From Dactylellina haptotyla (taxonomy: Eukaryota > Ascomycota > Orbiliomycetes > Orbiliales > Orbiliaceae): a stretch of DNA of 64,000 nt. The notes under the pieces were generated by a model, which did no database searches, was not told where the DNA came from, and saw nothing but the letters and a program-made list of their open reading frames with translations. Each line of letters starts with the position of its first letter. The stretch's first letter is position 1. The DNA is taken from contig CM062385.1 of assembly GCA_031310005.1 (NCBI GenBank), forward strand, positions 1,736,001-1,800,000. The letters run 5' to 3'. Below, piece after piece: positions 10,577 through 22,372 of this stretch. The translations under genes were made by a program, and so were the position numbers.

Positions 10577-12710
10577 TTAACTCCAATTTATGTTATCTCC
10601 GAAACTAAACTCGAAATCAACTTCCTGCATAAAGTTGAACCAGTTGAGTTGCGGGTCTTCGTATTCAGTTGTGGTTTGACTCTGTTCAATAGTCAAGAAG
10701 TCTTCTATATTAAGCTCAGCTGGCCAGTCGATCACAGGCACCCCATAAGACGGAGGAGGAAATGTTGCCTGCATTGTGCCGACCTGTTTGACACAATTGT
10801 CAATACTTCGTGGGGGTGGACCCGAACTCAGTGTAGATAAGAAACTTTCCCTTCGACGCTGCACTCGCCGCATCAGTCGTGCGATAGGTTTCCAGAGCTT
10901 GCCACTAGTCGAGTCAGCAATATTGCCCGCACAGATGTTGAAGGTTTTAACAGCGACCGCATAAACCCCGTCAAAGTCATCCACCCATTGTCGGCTACAT
11001 AGTTCGGCTAATACGACAGCGAGTGCATGCCAAGGAGGCCATGATTTCCATTTCCAAGGCGCGAACTCCGGGGATTTGATTTGAACCTCTCCTTGAAGCA
11101 ATTTGGTCGCGATTTCAAGTATATCGACGTCATCAACAGGTTGGAAGTCCCCAAGGCCTAGTTTGTAAGGCGGCCGTCGCAGAACCATTTGCATTCCCAC
11201 TGCTATGCTCACCGATGCGTATTTTGTGAACTTCGCCAGTGGCGGTGCGTCGTCCCCAATGTCGGCGCAAATTCGTTCCATGTATTGCTTGAACTCTTGC
11301 GCTACCTCTTGCCTCCTCAACCACCCGGCTTCCGTTTTGCATGGAATGCCCATCATTCTTTTATTGCACTTTGTCGCCTCTATTACCATGATAAAAAAGG
11401 TGACTTCGCTATGGTCGGAGGAAGTAGGCGAGGATGTTGGTACGAATGATGGAGAAAATTCATCGTCTTTGAGAGCTAGGGGCGAAGGTCCGATATCTTC
11501 CCAACGGACCATTGGTGGTGTACCTCTGTCCAGTGAATAGTAGATATCTTGAATTGCAATACAGCACCATAATCGACGACGCATTTGTAACTGAAAGGGG
11601 GGGAAGTCTTGAGGGTCCTCCTGGCCGAGCCGAAGGGCCGTTGCGACTCTAATGGCAATAGCTAGAAGCGTCCAGGAAATGGCGGTACTGTTGCACGTTC
11701 GGTGTCCAAACTGCGAGTTCAAATTAGCGACCCCACCTTGATAAAATCAGAGAGTTAAAAGTACCAGATATATAACGAACGCTTGCAGTAATGTCATATT
11801 CGGACATTGTAGAAAGTTAGCCTCTGATATGGCGCGCTCCGTCGCCCTAAGATAGGACTTCAATAAGGTCCGCCTATTGTTAATACCTAAAAAGCTTGCT
11901 TCATCATCGGTGATGACGCATAGCGCCATAAAATAGATAGACAGTTCCAATGCTGCAATTGATTGCGAATTGGGTGGTTTTATAGCGCCCGAGTGCAGAC
12001 TCTCAATATTCTGTATCACGGTTGGCCAATGCAAAATTTTGTAGAGACAGTCGACTCTCTCGTGATATATATTCTGGAACAAGGTTCTTGTCTCATTTGT
12101 CGGAGAAGGCTTCGAAGTTTCTCCACCGTGGTAGGGAGTAAAGAGAAACGGAACATCGCCATCTCCGGCACCCTCCGGGGAAGGGGTTTCTAAACCCGTA
12201 TTTTCGTCCTCACCGCCGGAGCTCTCTAGGATCTCACGAAGACCTCCAACCTAACAAAAGTGGCGATGAGCAAAAGTTATTGCTTATTGGATTGGACAAA
12301 CTAACCTGCTCTGAGAGTTCTGTCCAAAATTCCGCTGCTACCAACTCGCCAACCTTTGCCGCAGAGTGATTTGAGGCGGCTGGTATACTAGCATCCGGAG
12401 TCGATACTGCATTACTAGCGGCTGGTGGATCCTGAAGCTGTTGATGCGAATAGTAATTAGCTTGGGAGAGTCAGATGGCAAACGGACCTACAGCTCTTAC
12501 CTGTCCTAGCAAGTCTTCGAGTCGAGAGAGACGACTTTCCAGTGTTTTTCGGGCCTTACCAGTCCGTCCACGAGGAAGTCGCGCTCGCTGAACGACATTA
12601 CATTGCGCATTGGTGTGCACACACGCGGAGCAAGGGTTCCGCTTGTCGCATCGGATTTTTCTTCTTTTGCATCGCTCACAGCTTAGCCGAGGGATCGGAT
12701 CTGGATTCAT
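10577..12710 (-). CDS. Zn2Cys6 fungal transcription factor
   Basis: Complement join 12710-12501, 12437-12306, 12250-11765, 11710-10577 gives 653 aa, all phases 0. The N-terminus has the binuclear zinc cluster CERCKRRKIRCDKRNPCSAC plus VHTNAQC (C-x2-C-x6-C-x5-C-x2-C-x6-C) with a basic linker and a short coiled coil (LESRLSRLEDLLGQ). The central part, QNIYHERVDCLYKILHWPTV through LLQAFVIYLFGHRTCNSTAI and ALRLGQEDPQDFPPFQLQMR, is the fungal-specific transcription factor middle domain. It is nuclear and binds DNA as a CGG-triplet reader by family. Convergent with the SDR at 9396-10514 and close to the lactonase gene, so a local regulator role is plausible but inferred. Confidence 0.92.
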
Positions 12711-13880
12711 GGATACTGGAAAGAAGACAAGGGTAGCTGTGACCGGCTATCGCAGATAGATTCTGCGCACCGTATCTACATCTGAACGTGGGATTAGGTG
12801 CACAGGTGGCTGTTCAGCATATGGTAATTAAGCCTGGTTTTGGTCTAAACCTAGCCGAGTTTGAGCTACTAGCACAGAAAAGCAACGCGTTTCGACTCCA
12901 GAGCGGCGCCATGACACCCAGCGTTGGAGCGTATCCTTGTACTAGAGCAGCCTTGGAAAACCTATCTATCACCGCTTGGGGTAAGGCTTCCAAATATGGT
13001 AGGCCTTTCTATCTCGTGATGATAATTTGCTGCGGTCCAGCTCGGTCTTCGTAGGTGCAATATCTAAAGGCCCCGTTCCTAGGTCGCAAGCACGAGTAGA
13101 CAACTAACGGATACGATGGCATTAAGCTACTAGCTAGCTGGGCACCTGGGTGCCGCGACCATATCGTTATACCACGTCCAGCGAGCAAACGAACCCCAGT
13201 CTTCCTACACAGTGCCTCTCATCTTCTCGGCTAAAGCTACGAAAGACCGAATGAAGGGAAATTGGAGCCAGTGAACCCATCCTGGTCCACATATGATCCT
13301 GGACGCATAGAACGCTTTCTAAATGGTCTTTTAGGTGGGTAGGCATTCACCTTTTTTAACGAATGCGTGTTCCCAAGCCGCAGGCGGTTGGCAATTGTAA
13401 TTATACTTGATGGCGTCGATCGCGCCATCAAATATACCCGGCGATGTCAAGTTAACATGTTCTTTTGGGTGGGTGACCGGCTTATCGATAAGCAGGCCAT
13501 GCCACCAGCGCCAAGCCTTCCATGCAGGTACCCCAAAAAAATAAATGTTTGCGATGTAAAGTTAAAAACTCCATCAATATTCACTTTTAAAGCTTTTAAG
13601 CTTCAGCTATAAATTAAATTGAGGGACATTCAACTTGACGTCATTCTTTTATACCATACAGAACCGTATGTCTTAGCCTAAAAGGGGCGCTCTTATTACA
13701 GGTAATTCCACTATATTCTTTTGTTTATCCTTTGTAATGCCTGCGAATGCGCTGGTTTCATCTGATATAGCTAATGCAATGCGCCGCACATGCAATGTCG
13801 ACCCGCTCAACTAATCGGTCTTTCAATTATGCTGACTCAGAATACAGGTTTATATACATAGCATACGACCCTTTTTTACT
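12711..13880. other. Divergent intergenic region, no gene seen
   Basis: 1.17 kb between the transcription factor start and the next plus-strand gene. A 14-nt string TTGGGTGGGTGACC near 13466 resembles the box C region of dispersed fungal 5S rRNA genes, but the flanking 5S sequence is absent. No coding frame is supported. Confidence 0.55.
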
Positions 13881-15950
13881 ATGCTAGGTGTGCGGCAAGC
13901 CTCCAACAGATTATTATCGCGGCAAAAAGTGATACAATCGGCGTCACCATCCCCAATTCACCAATGGTACCTCTATTCAACATCCGTCAAGGCGGCCGTT
14001 AAGAGCAAAAGCGCCATCAGAGTAAGCCGGGTAACCGATATTCTCCGAATACAAACAGCATTCGAAAAAGTCCTGTTAAAAGAGGAGTTGGATGGTTGCA
14101 CATCTGACGACCAGCGGAGGGATTTACTCTGGGGTACACGTCAGCAACTTGCGCCGTTATTCCCTGGAAGGAGATGGGACAAGGTCTATGGCGTCGGCCG
14201 GAGATTATTAGAGAAGGGCTACCTGGGCGGGCTGTCTGAAAAGGCCGCAAGAACGAAGCTACTTTCGGTATCACCCACTGCCCTGGCAGAGCTCGAAGGT
14301 GTGCCGAAATGGCTTAAGCGCGAGATCTCCCAGATGTATGGCGATGAGAAGGTCAAGGACGATGATGTTGTGACTTCGACAGACATGGCTGCCGATAGTT
14401 CCGATAATGCCGAAACCGAACCTCAGCTGATCGTACCAGATACTGAGGGAACTCCGGAGGATGCTAACGATCTAATCCAATACGAAATCCCGAAGACCCC
14501 AGTGTCCAAGCTGAAGGCCACGCCAGCGCAGCCGCAGTCAGTAGCTCAAAATGCACAAGATGCAGCCGTAAAGGCGCGACTTGAAAAGGTACGGTCCATC
14601 ATTTAGTCTTCATTTCGTTCCATCATGACTAAAACAGCCATCTATGATTAGGTTGTATCAATTCCTACACCAGACCAGAAGAAAATCATGGCATGGGCCA
14701 GCACAGAAGAAGATTACACAATGGAGAAATTGAGTAAACTAAAGATACAAGAAGAAGAAACATCCCCCGAGATGAAACAGTTGCAAGGCCTCAGCAAAGT
14801 GCTCATTGAAAAGGACGTGCGGCCCGATCTCAAGCCCGTGTTTTATCCAAATCAAGCAGCTTTCGCGGTATTGACAGAAGCCACTACCCTTCTCGAAGAG
14901 GCTTGCTACCAATACGTTACGAGAACAACACCATCGGTGACAAAATGGCCTGCGTATGACTGCCCGGAAGCTCAAGAACTCAAGCGATGGGTTGATCTGA
15001 TTTCAAAACTTGCCAGAGAATACAAGAAGACTCTCGCCCTACCCCCTCAATGGGCCGAATTATCAACATACGGTCTGATGATACGCAACGCGGCTGCTCA
15101 CAGACTCCCCATTAGCGCACCAAAGCTGAGAGAGCTCCTGAAGCGATCTAGAGAGTGGATTGACCTACTCGAAGTTCCCGAAGTTGCCGAGCAGTATGCA
15201 AAAATTGAGGAAATCGCGGCGAAGATGCAATATGATCTAGAATCGGCACTAGAGCCGGTCACCCAAGAAATCATGGGCAGCCTTGAATTCATGAAGAAGA
15301 AATACGGTGAAATTGGAAAGTTGGAGGAGCAAATACGATCGATCAAGCACAAGATAGCTGCAAAAGTTAACGAGATCGAAACCGAAGATAAAAAATTAGT
15401 ACAATATTTGGAGAAGGGCCAACAAGTAAGGTTTGAGGAGGGAAAGAATTTCAACCGGGAAGAATTAAGGAACTACTTGTACTCCGAACCCACCGAAGAA
15501 ATTCTTGTAGAAGAAACGCCAGACGAAGTGGTCTCAGCGGAGGATGTTCCGAGCGAAGCCACTTTTGAATCGGAAGAGTCTCCAACAGAACTATCCACCA
15601 AAGATATTCGCAAAATGTTAGCAACGGAAGACGCTACGTTCTCAGAATTAGATACGACACATCTTCGTAGAGACGAAGTAGCAGGGTTGGTTTCGTTATC
15701 GAACAATACCCTCAAAAATATCGAGGAAGTCGGAGATCAGTTAGACAAGCCAACGGACCCGACCCCGGCGGAAGAAATCCCTGATATCGAAGAAAAGACT
15801 TTGAATAAGACTGGGCTACACGAACATGAGACCGCCAAGCAAGATGATTATCCTAATTTTGAGGGCTCTAATCTTTCTCGGGATGCCCGACAACAGGATA
15901 AGGCCACAAACAAATCACAGTGGTATAACCCTGTATCATGGTTTAAGTAA
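13881..15950 (+). CDS. Uncharacterised 668-aa coiled-coil protein with likely mitochondrial presequence
   Basis: Join 13881-14588, 14652-15950 gives 668 aa. The 63-nt intron (GTACGG...TTAG) is phase 0. The N-terminus (MLGVRQASNRLLSRQKVIQS, then HQWYLYSTSVKAAVK) is rich in Arg/Ser/Leu with no acids until ~residue 60, which fits a mitochondrial targeting sequence. Residues ~50-155 form a helical block with GRRWDKVYGVGRRLLEKGYL. A long helical region ~255-460 contains charged coiled-coil stretches (EEQIRSIKHKIAAKVNEIET). The tail from ~480 is Glu/Thr-rich and probably disordered, ending in NPVSWFK. I recognise no named family. The middle resembles part of the 4844-6769 gene. It may be a membrane-organising or structural mitochondrial protein, but this is a guess from shape only. 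Confidence 0.8.
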
Positions 15951-16303
15951 AAGGTCCACCATTCGGTAGATACCATTCATTCATTCTATTCAATGTTAGT
16001 ATCCAGCAACTTGGGTATGTTTTTATTAACAAAAGCTTGTATATATATTCTTATACCTTGTATACTAGTCAAAGCGGAGTTTACTTGGCAATTTCTGGTT
16101 AGAATTCTGCTCTGGTATCATTTTGATACCTTTGTTTTGTTAATTAGATGGAGTCAAAAATCGTTTGCGGTTGGGTATTTGGTTTGCATGTTTAAAAATG
16201 TGCTGGATAATGATTCAAACTATAGTTTTGTAATATAGCTCGAATCTGATCATACTCCTCTCTACTAGGTTCCAGTCACTTACTCTAATGAAAATCCCCT
16301 CGC
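15951..16303. other. Intergenic, AT-rich, no gene seen
   Basis: 3' flank of the coiled-coil gene and promoter of the acidic secreted protein, both on plus. No motif beyond AT-rich sequence was seen. Confidence 0.55.
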
Positions 16304-18586
16304 GTGTGTTGGACAATGTACGCATTTTGCATGCTCGCACTACCATGTGGTTTCGTGACCCTCGTTCTATGCGCTCCATACGATCTAGATCCTTCTAATT
16401 CTGAAGGTTGTAAAGGATCTATTAATTTCAAGAGTTGGGTGTCGATATTAGCAGACGGCCTTTCCAACATGGTTTCGAATACCGCGCACAGAGGCATAGT
16501 CCTGACATGCTTCTCTGTGGTTATAAAGGCCGCACGGGGGTATACCATCTTCTTCGAAGAACATAATCTCCCAGCACGAAACTTTCAAACCTTCAATTTT
16601 GTAGATAGTCGACCGGAGACTTGCTATCAACTTACAACAACTTACCCCCTCCCTGATATCACGGCAGTTGGAGTAATCAATGGCCAGGACGCTGGAAATT
16701 TCGGTTCTCGATACCGAGGCGAGGTGGCAGATAACCTTAGGGCGGTGGCACTATATAGGGGAGACTACAACTATGATTGCACAGGGGCCCCTGATGTGAT
16801 TATCCGCTTTCATGACGTCGACGAGCGGAATTCTCTACAAGTTGTGGATCTGAACGCTTTGGACCCTTCGCTTGCTGGGAGGTATCGATTCTGGAGACCG
16901 ATCGATCCTGATGATCAAGATTGGATGGCGTACGTTGTTCCGGATGAAAGACCTGGATACATAAGCGCCGTTGATCAAAGGACGGGAATGATGGATCCGA
17001 TATACGTAACCGCGGATGATGCCCCGATTACGATAGTGGAGAACTTTAACTCATACGATCAGGCGAGATTTGCGCTCATGGGTCGATATGAATGGAATGA
17101 TCCTCGAGTACAGCGGGAAATACGCCTATTGAGACACCAACGGGATCCTAATCGTAATAGATATCGGTCTGACGCTCCGGAGGCTCCCGCTGAGCTATCA
17201 CAATGGGGAACTGAGGAGCAGGCTGGCGTCCAAGATGAAATTTATAATCCTCTCGAGCCCGCGGTCCGTTCAAGACCTACTACCCAGAATCCAACAGGAT
17301 CGAACAGCAACCAGATGCTACCCTGGGCACTATATGAGCCTCCGACATCGATTAGGCAAATACCTTCAGATGATGTGCCACTGAATATAGAAGGAGAAGC
17401 TCTTGATTCTGAATACGAAGATGAAGTCTACGAACCTAGTAATTTCCGGATAGAAATTGACCCGGAGGCTGTGGATTGGCATGAGGATGGTGAATATGCT
17501 CGGGAACCAGATTTGCCCGGTGTACCGCTCCAAGTGATGCGCCAGGATATATATAGAAATATACAGCCAGATGAGATGCCTGCGGCTGCCGTTCAAGGTT
17601 TAGAAGACGAAGAGTTGGATAATATCAGAATCGATCTGATGCAGGAAGATATGGGCTTCGTTGACGGAAGGGATGAATGGGTGGAAGGCGAAACGGACTA
17701 TACTGATACCGAGGACGAGTTAATAAGCGATCTGGATCGACAATACTCTTCGAGCAGTTTGAGTTTCGAAAGTCCCGGTCGATCACAAGACGCATGGGAT
17801 CCCCAGCCGCTGTTAAACGTGCGACCGGCCGGCATCGACGTGGGGGTTCAAGTTGATGAGTTTAGTGCACCAGTAGATGGACCCAGGCGCTTGAGAATTC
17901 GTCCTGTCGAAGACGAAGGCCGGGAACTCCCTCATGTCTTGCCATTCTACATTCCGAGGGCGCGACGCCCGGTGCAGACTATTCAAGGACGTCGCCCGGT
18001 TCAAGATGTAACGCGGGACATGGAAGACGCTATTGATAACTTCAATCTTGACATTATCCAATCGTATCTGCGGTCAGTTGGTACTAGGGATAACATGAAC
18101 GACTTGACAACGATGGATCTTATGGCAGCCATGGGCCAGGGTCTGCCATACGGATCCCCTGAGTGGGAGAATCTTCTTTCTCAACTACGACAGTCACAGG
18201 GGGAAATGCAGCGGAGAGAGCAGTTGCGGAGGCTTTATGCACCATATGGTAATCTGAAATTCGATGATAATACGGCACAGTCGATGCTTGAGTTGGATCA
18301 ACTATACAATGTGTGGCAGCAACAAGAGCAGGAATTGGGGGATGTTTTGCTGAATATGGATCTAAATAATGTTGAGCCCATGGATCCTTCTGTAGCTAGA
18401 ACACTTACACCCGAAGAAATTTCAGGTTTACCTACAGAGGAGCTATTGTCATATTATCTCGCATTAGATCCGGAACGGTTGACGGAACTGAGATATAGGC
18501 AATTGGCTAGGGCGCAACAGGTCATGCAAGAATTGGAGCAAGTAAATCTACGAGGACCAGAGTTGCCACGCCCAACTGGTTTCTGA
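16304..18586 (+). CDS. Large acidic putative secreted protein, no recognised domain
   Basis: One exon, 760 codons from the first ATG at 16304. The start is open: MCWTMYAFCMLALPCGFVTL from 16304 looks like a signal peptide, but so does MVSNTAHRGIVLTCFSVVIK from ATG 16469 (residue 56), which sits directly before a more conserved-looking block (ARGYTIFFEEHNLPARNFQT). Residues ~85-215 contain the only cysteines after the leader (ETCYQL, YDCTGAP) and may form a small folded domain. The rest, ~230-760, is very rich in Asp, Glu, Arg and Pro, with runs such as EGEALDSEYEDEVYEP and TDTEDELISDLDRQYSSSS, and looks disordered, closing with Gln/Leu-rich helices. I do not recognise a family. It could be secreted, wall-associated or an effector-like protein. 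Confidence 0.7.
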   Translation: MCWTMYAFCMLALPCGFVTLVLCAPYDLDPSNSEGCKGSINFKSWVSILADGLSNMVSNTAHRGIVLTCFSVVIKAARGYTIFFEEHNLPARNFQTFNFVDSRPETCYQLTTTYPLPDITAVGVINGQDAGNFGSRYRGEVADNLRAVALYRGDYNYDCTGAPDVIIRFHDVDERNSLQVVDLNALDPSLAGRYRFWRPIDPDDQDWMAYVVPDERPGYISAVDQRTGMMDPIYVTADDAPITIVENFNSYDQARFALMGRYEWNDPRVQREIRLLRHQRDPNRNRYRSDAPEAPAELSQWGTEEQAGVQDEIYNPLEPAVRSRPTTQNPTGSNSNQMLPWALYEPPTSIRQIPSDDVPLNIEGEALDSEYEDEVYEPSNFRIEIDPEAVDWHEDGEYAREPDLPGVPLQVMRQDIYRNIQPDEMPAAAVQGLEDEELDNIRIDLMQEDMGFVDGRDEWVEGETDYTDTEDELISDLDRQYSSSSLSFESPGRSQDAWDPQPLLNVRPAGIDVGVQVDEFSAPVDGPRRLRIRPVEDEGRELPHVLPFYIPRARRPVQTIQGRRPVQDVTRDMEDAIDNFNLDIIQSYLRSVGTRDNMNDLTTMDLMAAMGQGLPYGSPEWENLLSQLRQSQGEMQRREQLRRLYAPYGNLKFDDNTAQSMLELDQLYNVWQQQEQELGDVLLNMDLNNVEPMDPSVARTLTPEEISGLPTEELLSYYLALDPERLTELRYRQLARAQQVMQELEQVNLRGPELPRPTGF

Positions 18587-19248
18587 TAATGACCTAGCGA
18601 AAATGGAGATTCAAGTACAGGCTGGGAAATTATTACAATTCACATTCACAATTAATTGCGCAGGAAATTATATTCTCATGAGGCTAGAGCTAGCGCAGGG
18701 GAAGAGCGAAAATGCGTTGTGGCCGTGGTAGCAACGTTATCACGCGTGAAAGTGTGACAAATCAATCCAGGGAAACCATTTCCCAAGATATCCGTGGCGT
18801 CGGGCATCGGGCAAGTGATAGAGCCGGCGGCGGATTATCCCATGAGGTTGGTAGACGGGATATTTGCCAGCCAGGTCTAAGGGTTGCCGCGGCACAGAAC
18901 GCCCTGCACATGCTTGAATTGGAGCTCCGTTACGTCCGTCCCTCGTATTCGATTTTTGACATCAGAATGAGCGCCATGGTTGGAGGGTTTCGCACTTTTG
19001 GTACCTTTTGCACCTTCTCGTTTTAGCGATCAGGCCTGAATCTGGTTGTAAACCTTCAGCCCCATGAACTCTAGTAAATATCCGGGGACGACTGTGGGGA
19101 AAATATATAGTTTACCAGTTTAGCATCGCAGATAGAAAATTTAAACTTCGAAACTTTGCAAAATTTTTCTTTTGCACCCGAACTTCGAGATATTTCTGCA
19201 TCGATTGATTAGAATCTCAGAACCAGTCTAGTTAACAGTATCGCCAAG
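18587..19248. other. Intergenic, no convincing gene
   Basis: A 104-codon open frame at 18712-19026 has no homology I recognise and no splice or start support, so it is left out. The region is the 3' flank of one plus-strand gene and the promoter of the next. Confidence 0.5.
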
Positions 19249-19824
19249 ATGTCGTCAACCTCGCCTCCAGTCCCAACATCGGCCATCGTTAACTGCGCCG
19301 TTAATATGGTTCTTTTGACAATGAATGGTATAAGAAAATCCAATGATTCCCAATTTTAACTGAGCGATAAGTACTTACCAAATAATCAATTAGCCTACAA
19401 AATGATATTTGACCCTAAAGGAGCCCTCGCCGACCCGTTATATCCGATATTTGTCAAGTTATTCGGACTGCCAGAATTCGCTATCAAGACAACCATTAAC
19501 GCAAATGGTACCAAAGAACCAGTCCTTGATGCCTTTACCCTTCAGCTTACTACCATCATTGCGATTCTTTGCGCACATTCTGCTGTGTTGTATGCTGTCA
19601 TGTTAATCCACAGACAGTGGGAGTACATTTACATGACGGTGCTGTCGAAGGCGATCGGAATCGTCGCGGTCGGAGTCATGGCTTGGACATTATTTCCTGA
19701 GCGGGCGAGCCCGCCGATCGCATTATTTGTGATATGGGATTCCCTATGCGTTCTTCATCTGTGGTTCGTCTTGGGGACGGCGAAGGGAAGTTCCAACGGA
19801 ATAGTCAAACCGAAGAAGGCTTAA
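19249..19824 (+). CDS. Small integral membrane protein with about four transmembrane helices
   Basis: Join 19249-19327, 19394-19824 gives 169 aa. The 66-nt intron (GTATAAG...ATTAG) splits an Ala codon. The joined N-terminus, MSSTSPPVPTSAIVNCAVNM followed by VLLTMNAYKMIF, gives a first hydrophobic helix. Others are at ~74-98 (LTTIIAILCAHSAVLYAVML), ~107-127 (SKAIGIVAVGVMAWTLF) and ~133-154 (IALFVIWDSLCVLHLWFVLG). The C-terminus is basic (VKPKKA). I see no enzyme motif and do not recognise the family; the shape resembles other small fungal four-helix membrane proteins. Expression and compartment are unknown. Confidence 0.78.
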
Positions 19825-20007
19825 CGTCACTCAGCGGCGTTCGTAGCTCTATCACAAATATTGATATAGACGAGATAAGGCGGCATTTCCAGACATGATC
19901 AAGAATCTGTGTTTAGAATTTCATGTACTCCCAGCTCTATTTAAATAGTTTCTACTAAAGACTAATGAGACGGAACGTTACTCAGCCCCCTGCTGTATAT
20001 ACTACTA

Positions 20008-20988
20008 TCATTCGTCTGAATATATCAGATAACCACACATTCCAAATTCATACCTACCATGGAAGTTAGAGCCACTGTAAGGGTCATAGACTTCAAGGAG
20101 GCCCTTGGGGCAATAGGAGTCGTTTGGCTGCGGGTGATTGGTACTCCTTGCAAACATAAGCCCACAAAACCCGGTCTCGTCATCGATATAGTATGCGACA
20201 CAATTGGGGTTATGGAAACAGAGATTGCAACACTCTTGGACGCTTTTTCCCGGGTTGAGAGCATAACTCAGATCCGGCGAAGAATTGGTGAAATCTCCTT
20301 GCCAGCTTTGGCGAAGACCGTAGATATCGGTTGGGATGCAAACTTGAGTAGTGAATGTATAGGTGCTTTGAGTTACCGTCTTGGAGACCGTCTAATAAAG
20401 CGCTATTGTCAGTTTGCCCCAGAATAATAGTATGGAATAGATGATACTTACTACTCTGTCAGCTGTGTATCCAATCAAACAAGTGCAGGCACTTGATAAG
20501 CGGTCTGGCGCCCCTGCGCAAGACGATGCAAGAGGCGGCAAGGGAGCTTGGCGGACTTTGATGGGTGCTACCGTGACGGGAATTGGTTCTCTTGGGTGTA
20601 GATCCAAGTTCCTCTTGCGTTTGTTTGGGGCAATATAAGGTGCGCCTTTACGAGTGATGTATTCAATTGGCTGGCCGCTTGGAGAGTGAACTGCAAATAC
20701 TGTCCGGGTAGCCGTGACAACGACAGTCCTACAATTTCATTCTAATATTAGCATGTCCCTATTATGCGTTATTGAACAAAATATTTCGACAAACGGTAAA
20801 TATACTAACAGGGGCGGCGGCGTTATAGCTGGTCGGGCTGTGGTCAAGTAGCTAGTGCAATATGAACTGGCTGGATATCCATTAGCTCGAAGTTGTCGTA
20901 GACAATTGTCCGCATTGCACTGAGTGACAGCCTCTGCAAGAGAAGCAGATAACGTGGCGAGCAAGAATAAAGCGAGTGCCTTAGCCAT
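20008..20988 (-). CDS. Secreted Cys-rich protein with apple/PAN-like C-terminal domain
   Basis: Complement join 20988-20810, 20728-20452, 20391-20008 gives 279 aa with all phases closing. Signal peptide MAKALALFLLATLSASLAEA, then a Cys-rich fungal module (TQCNADNCLRQLRANGYPAS, SSYCTSYL), then a Thr/Val/Pro linker, SSCAGAPDRLSSACTCL (a C-x-C module common in fungal wall or secreted proteins), and a C-terminal block ALNPGKSVQECCNLCFHNPN followed by CVAYYID...GFCGLMF. The last has the CC-x2-C-x5-C spacing and aromatic residues of apple/PAN-like carbohydrate- or protein-binding domains. KRKR in the linker could be a Kex2-type site. Probable extracellular binding protein. The domain assignment is by pattern, not a search. 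Confidence 0.82.
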
Positions 20989-22372
20989 TCTAGGTTCCTG
21001 GCAATTAGGCAGACAGGATTAAAGACTAAAGGATTCAAACTAAGCAAAGAAATCCAAAAAGTTCCGGGTCTTATATAGTTATCTGAAACCTTGTGCCCTT
21101 CAAGGGAATGAACATTATAAAAGTGCTCCTCGGTAACAATCCCGAGTGCCCATCTTAAATAAGCTTAAAATTTGCTATTATGTTGAGGAATTTGTTCCGA
21201 TTGAACAGTCCAAGGGCAATGAAGAAACGCGCGAATGCAACATTTATCCTGCAAGTTTCCAAAACGGATCGAAAGTTTGGGGTTTTGTGCGACTCAGGAT
21301 ATGTTCAGCCGCAAGCCACCGGCCACCGGCAAGGTCATTTCTCAGAGCTAACTCGCGTATGTGAAGTTCCAATAGGTCAATTTCGAATCCTTTGCATACG
21401 GTGACTTATGTAAATTCTATTCCATGATACTTGCCCGCCTTTCGCCGATACTTAGGGCGTGTGGTTCCTGAGAACGTCAATGGCTGTTCGTGCTTTCGGC
21501 AACTGCCGTGTCCCCAATTTAGGCGCACTGTATATGCAGGAGATGTGATGGCGGCATGTTTGTAACTGCATGTGCGGCCCAGATCATATTATCATTTATA
21601 GATGATACCTTCACCCTTCGCTTGGAGACTGCAAAGACACTGCATTTAACCGATATTAAGATATGATTTAATATATTGATACCGAGCCGATTTATAACGC
21701 TAGGATTGAGACCGGCCTTCAAAGTTCCCACAATTCTAAAAAGGATTTGAAAACGCACAACGCATTAGTTCAGCGAATATTTCAACCTTGGAGTCGATTG
21801 CGCTTCAATCAGATAGGCCCTTGCTTAGAATATCCCACACGATGCCAGGATGCAACTGCTGCAGCATGGTGGGAGATATGAGAGTGTCGTAGGTCGATTA
21901 TAGAATAGAATCTCAAGAAATGAACACACTCTTCTACCCTCAGAGTACAGGTGGAAGTCACCCTTCAAAACCACCACGCACTGTGAAATCTATCAAATCT
22001 AAGCGGTATTAGATCTCTCCCTCTCCCTTACGATAGAGATTCGAATGCCCCTGTCGCTATGTGGTGCTCACGCGTCGGCATTTCGCAGCAGGTTGGGGGA
22101 TGTGTTGTGTGGGATGTTTGACGTCTTGGCGTCTTTCCGTCCGCCGCCTTTCAATCGCCCGCTTCAAACCTCGTCCACTTTGCTTCGCAGACGCGTTTCG
22201 AGGTCGAGTTCGAGTTCCAACAGCTTCAGCGCCCGCACCCAACGCCCCCGCCCATTCCCACCCGCTCTCGAAACCTGTTTACCTACGTGCTGTACGGCAA
22301 CGGTGCCTCTGCTCAACCCAATTACGTCGACACTTATCTCGCGTAGCTCGGCGAACGACCTGAGCAACCAAC
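20989..22372. other. Divergent intergenic region, no gene seen
   Basis: 1.4 kb between the minus-strand apple/PAN-like gene and Arp9. The first half is AT-rich. The 350 bp before Arp9 are GC- and CT-rich and carry open frames on both strands, consistent with a housekeeping promoter and 5' leader rather than coding sequence. Confidence 0.55.
21071..21077 (-). promoter_or_regulatory. TATA box of the apple/PAN-like gene
   Basis: TATATAA on the minus strand, 83 bp upstream of the ATG at 20988. This spacing is usual for fungal TATA promoters. Confidence 0.45.

Noticed and set aside
13456-13485. Possible 5S rRNA gene because of TTGGGTGGGTGACC
   Set aside because: Only 14 nt resemble 5S box C. The upstream ~75 nt and downstream end of a 5S gene are not there.
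18712-19026. 104-codon open frame between the acidic protein and the four-helix protein
   Set aside because: There are no recognisable motifs, no signal peptide and no splice evidence.
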